Positions 5,972-6,518 of a stretch of 6,518 bases of DNA are shown here, piece after piece. Position 1 is the stretch's first letter. Each line of letters begins with the position of its first letter. This DNA is from Methanomicrobiales archaeon. Lineage in GTDB: Archaea; Halobacteriota; Methanomicrobia; Methanomicrobiales; JACTUA01. The notes beneath the pieces were generated by a model. That model made no database searches and had not been told where the DNA came from. It saw only the letters and a program-made list of their open reading frames with translations. The translations under genes and the position numbers were made by a program. The stretch lies in NCBI GenBank assembly GCA_028679035.1, contig JAJRCL010000225.1, positions 1 to 6,518 on the forward strand. The letters run 5' to 3'.

Positions 5972-6518
5972 ATGTTTGCAAAAGTCCTCGTACCTACAGA
6001 TTTCTCCTCGTACGCTGACGCCGTCCTCCACTGTATCCAAGGAATTCCCGGGATCCGTGAGGTTGTTCTCCTCCACGTCGCCCCCTGGTCGTCGGACGTA
6101 TCTGCCCGGAAGGCCACTACCGAAAATCTCCGTGGACAGCTGTCCCGGTACGAAGAGGAACTGAGGAAAGGAGGTCTCGAGGTATCCTCTCTCGTTCTCA
6201 CGACGCCCGCGGCCGGAAGTATTTCTGAAACAATTCTCCGTGTTGCCCGGGAGGAGAACGTCAGTCTCATCCTTATCGGTGCCCGGGGGAAAGGCATTAT
6301 CCGCGGTATCCTGCTTGGGAGTGTTTCCTCAGAGATTGTTCGCCGGGCACCGGCCGATGTCCTGATCATGCGCCACAAAGTCCTTGAGACGCTGGAAGGA
6401 GTACGCTACGAGAAGTTCTGTCCGCGAATTTATGCGAAAATCCTGATCCCCACTGACTTTTCCGATGCTTCCCGCCGATCGCTCGCCCTGCTCGACGACC
6501 TGCCCGGCGTCGGGGAAA
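5972..6518 (+). CDS. Tandem universal stress protein (UspA family), 3' end beyond the right edge
   Basis: Cytoplasmic UspA-family protein; such proteins bind ATP or other nucleotides and act in stress survival or signalling by poorly known routes. 182 residues are visible without a stop. The first UspA domain covers about residues 1-135: strand 1 KVLVPTDFS (4-12) with the nucleotide-contacting Asp10, LLHVAP (33-38), and the ATP-binding pattern G-2x-G-9x-G-S at GARG (103-106) and GSVS (116-119), ending ADVLIMR (128-134). After a linker a second domain begins with AKILIPTDFSDAS (155-167) and is cut by the window end. The layout matches two-domain Usp proteins of about 280-300 residues. The first domain has the residues expected of an ATP-binding member; whether the second does cannot be seen. 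ATG 5972 is preceded by GGGGT at a good spacing. It lies 121 bases after the permease gene and probably has its own promoter. Confidence 0.93.
   Translation, partial: MFAKVLVPTDFSSYADAVLHCIQGIPGIREVVLLHVAPWSSDVSARKATTENLRGQLSRYEEELRKGGLEVSSLVLTTPAAGSISETILRVAREENVSLILIGARGKGIIRGILLGSVSSEIVRRAPADVLIMRHKVLETLEGVRYEKFCPRIYAKILIPTDFSDASRRSLALLDDLPGVGE

Noticed and set aside
1..6518. CRISPR arrays, tRNA or rRNA genes, insertion sequences and attachment sites
   Set aside because: No regularly spaced repeats, cloverleaf-like segments, transposase motifs or long terminal inverted repeats were found on either strand by reading. Weak or degenerate cases could be missed without computation.

Overview
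The window looks like chromosomal DNA from a GC-rich euryarchaeon, most plausibly a methanogen of the Methanomicrobiales. This is inferred from three things. TATA-like TTATC/TTTATG elements lie 27-29 bases upstream of two start codons that lack Shine-Dalgarno sites, as in leaderless archaeal genes. A GGAGATGA Shine-Dalgarno site precedes a GTG start. The gene set (bacterial-type UvrB, a DHA2 permease, tandem universal stress proteins) is also common in that order. No rRNA, tRNA, CRISPR array or insertion sequence was seen, so the taxonomy stays an inference.

Layout. The left half (1-3670) is a minus-strand pair. uvrB (3670-1739) encodes a complete UvrB nucleotide-excision-repair helicase. It is followed after 17 bases by a gene that runs off the left edge (1721 to 1), encoding an Eco57I/PglX-like adenine-N6 DNA methyltransferase of which 573 residues are visible. 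The methyltransferase frame is unbroken. Its SAM-binding motifs are good, but the catalytic motif IV reads CPPF instead of the usual (N/D/S)PP(Y/F).

A 149-base divergent promoter region (3671-3819) separates this pair from three plus-strand genes. The first is a small exported protein of unknown function (3820-4317). The second is a 14-helix DHA2-family MFS efflux-type permease (4444-5850). The third is a universal stress protein with two UspA domains, cut by the right edge (5972-6518). The three are separated by gaps of 126 and 121 bases that contain candidate promoters, palindromes and one hairpin, so they are probably separate transcription units.

How they fit together. The clearest functional link is the uvrB-methyltransferase pair, which looks co-transcribed and perhaps translationally coupled. 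The permease and the stress protein could belong to a general envelope/stress response, but nothing in the sequence proves it. I see no complete novel multi-gene system. The best leads are the altered catalytic motif, its coupling to uvrB, and the symmetric GGAA/TTCC elements flanking the permease.
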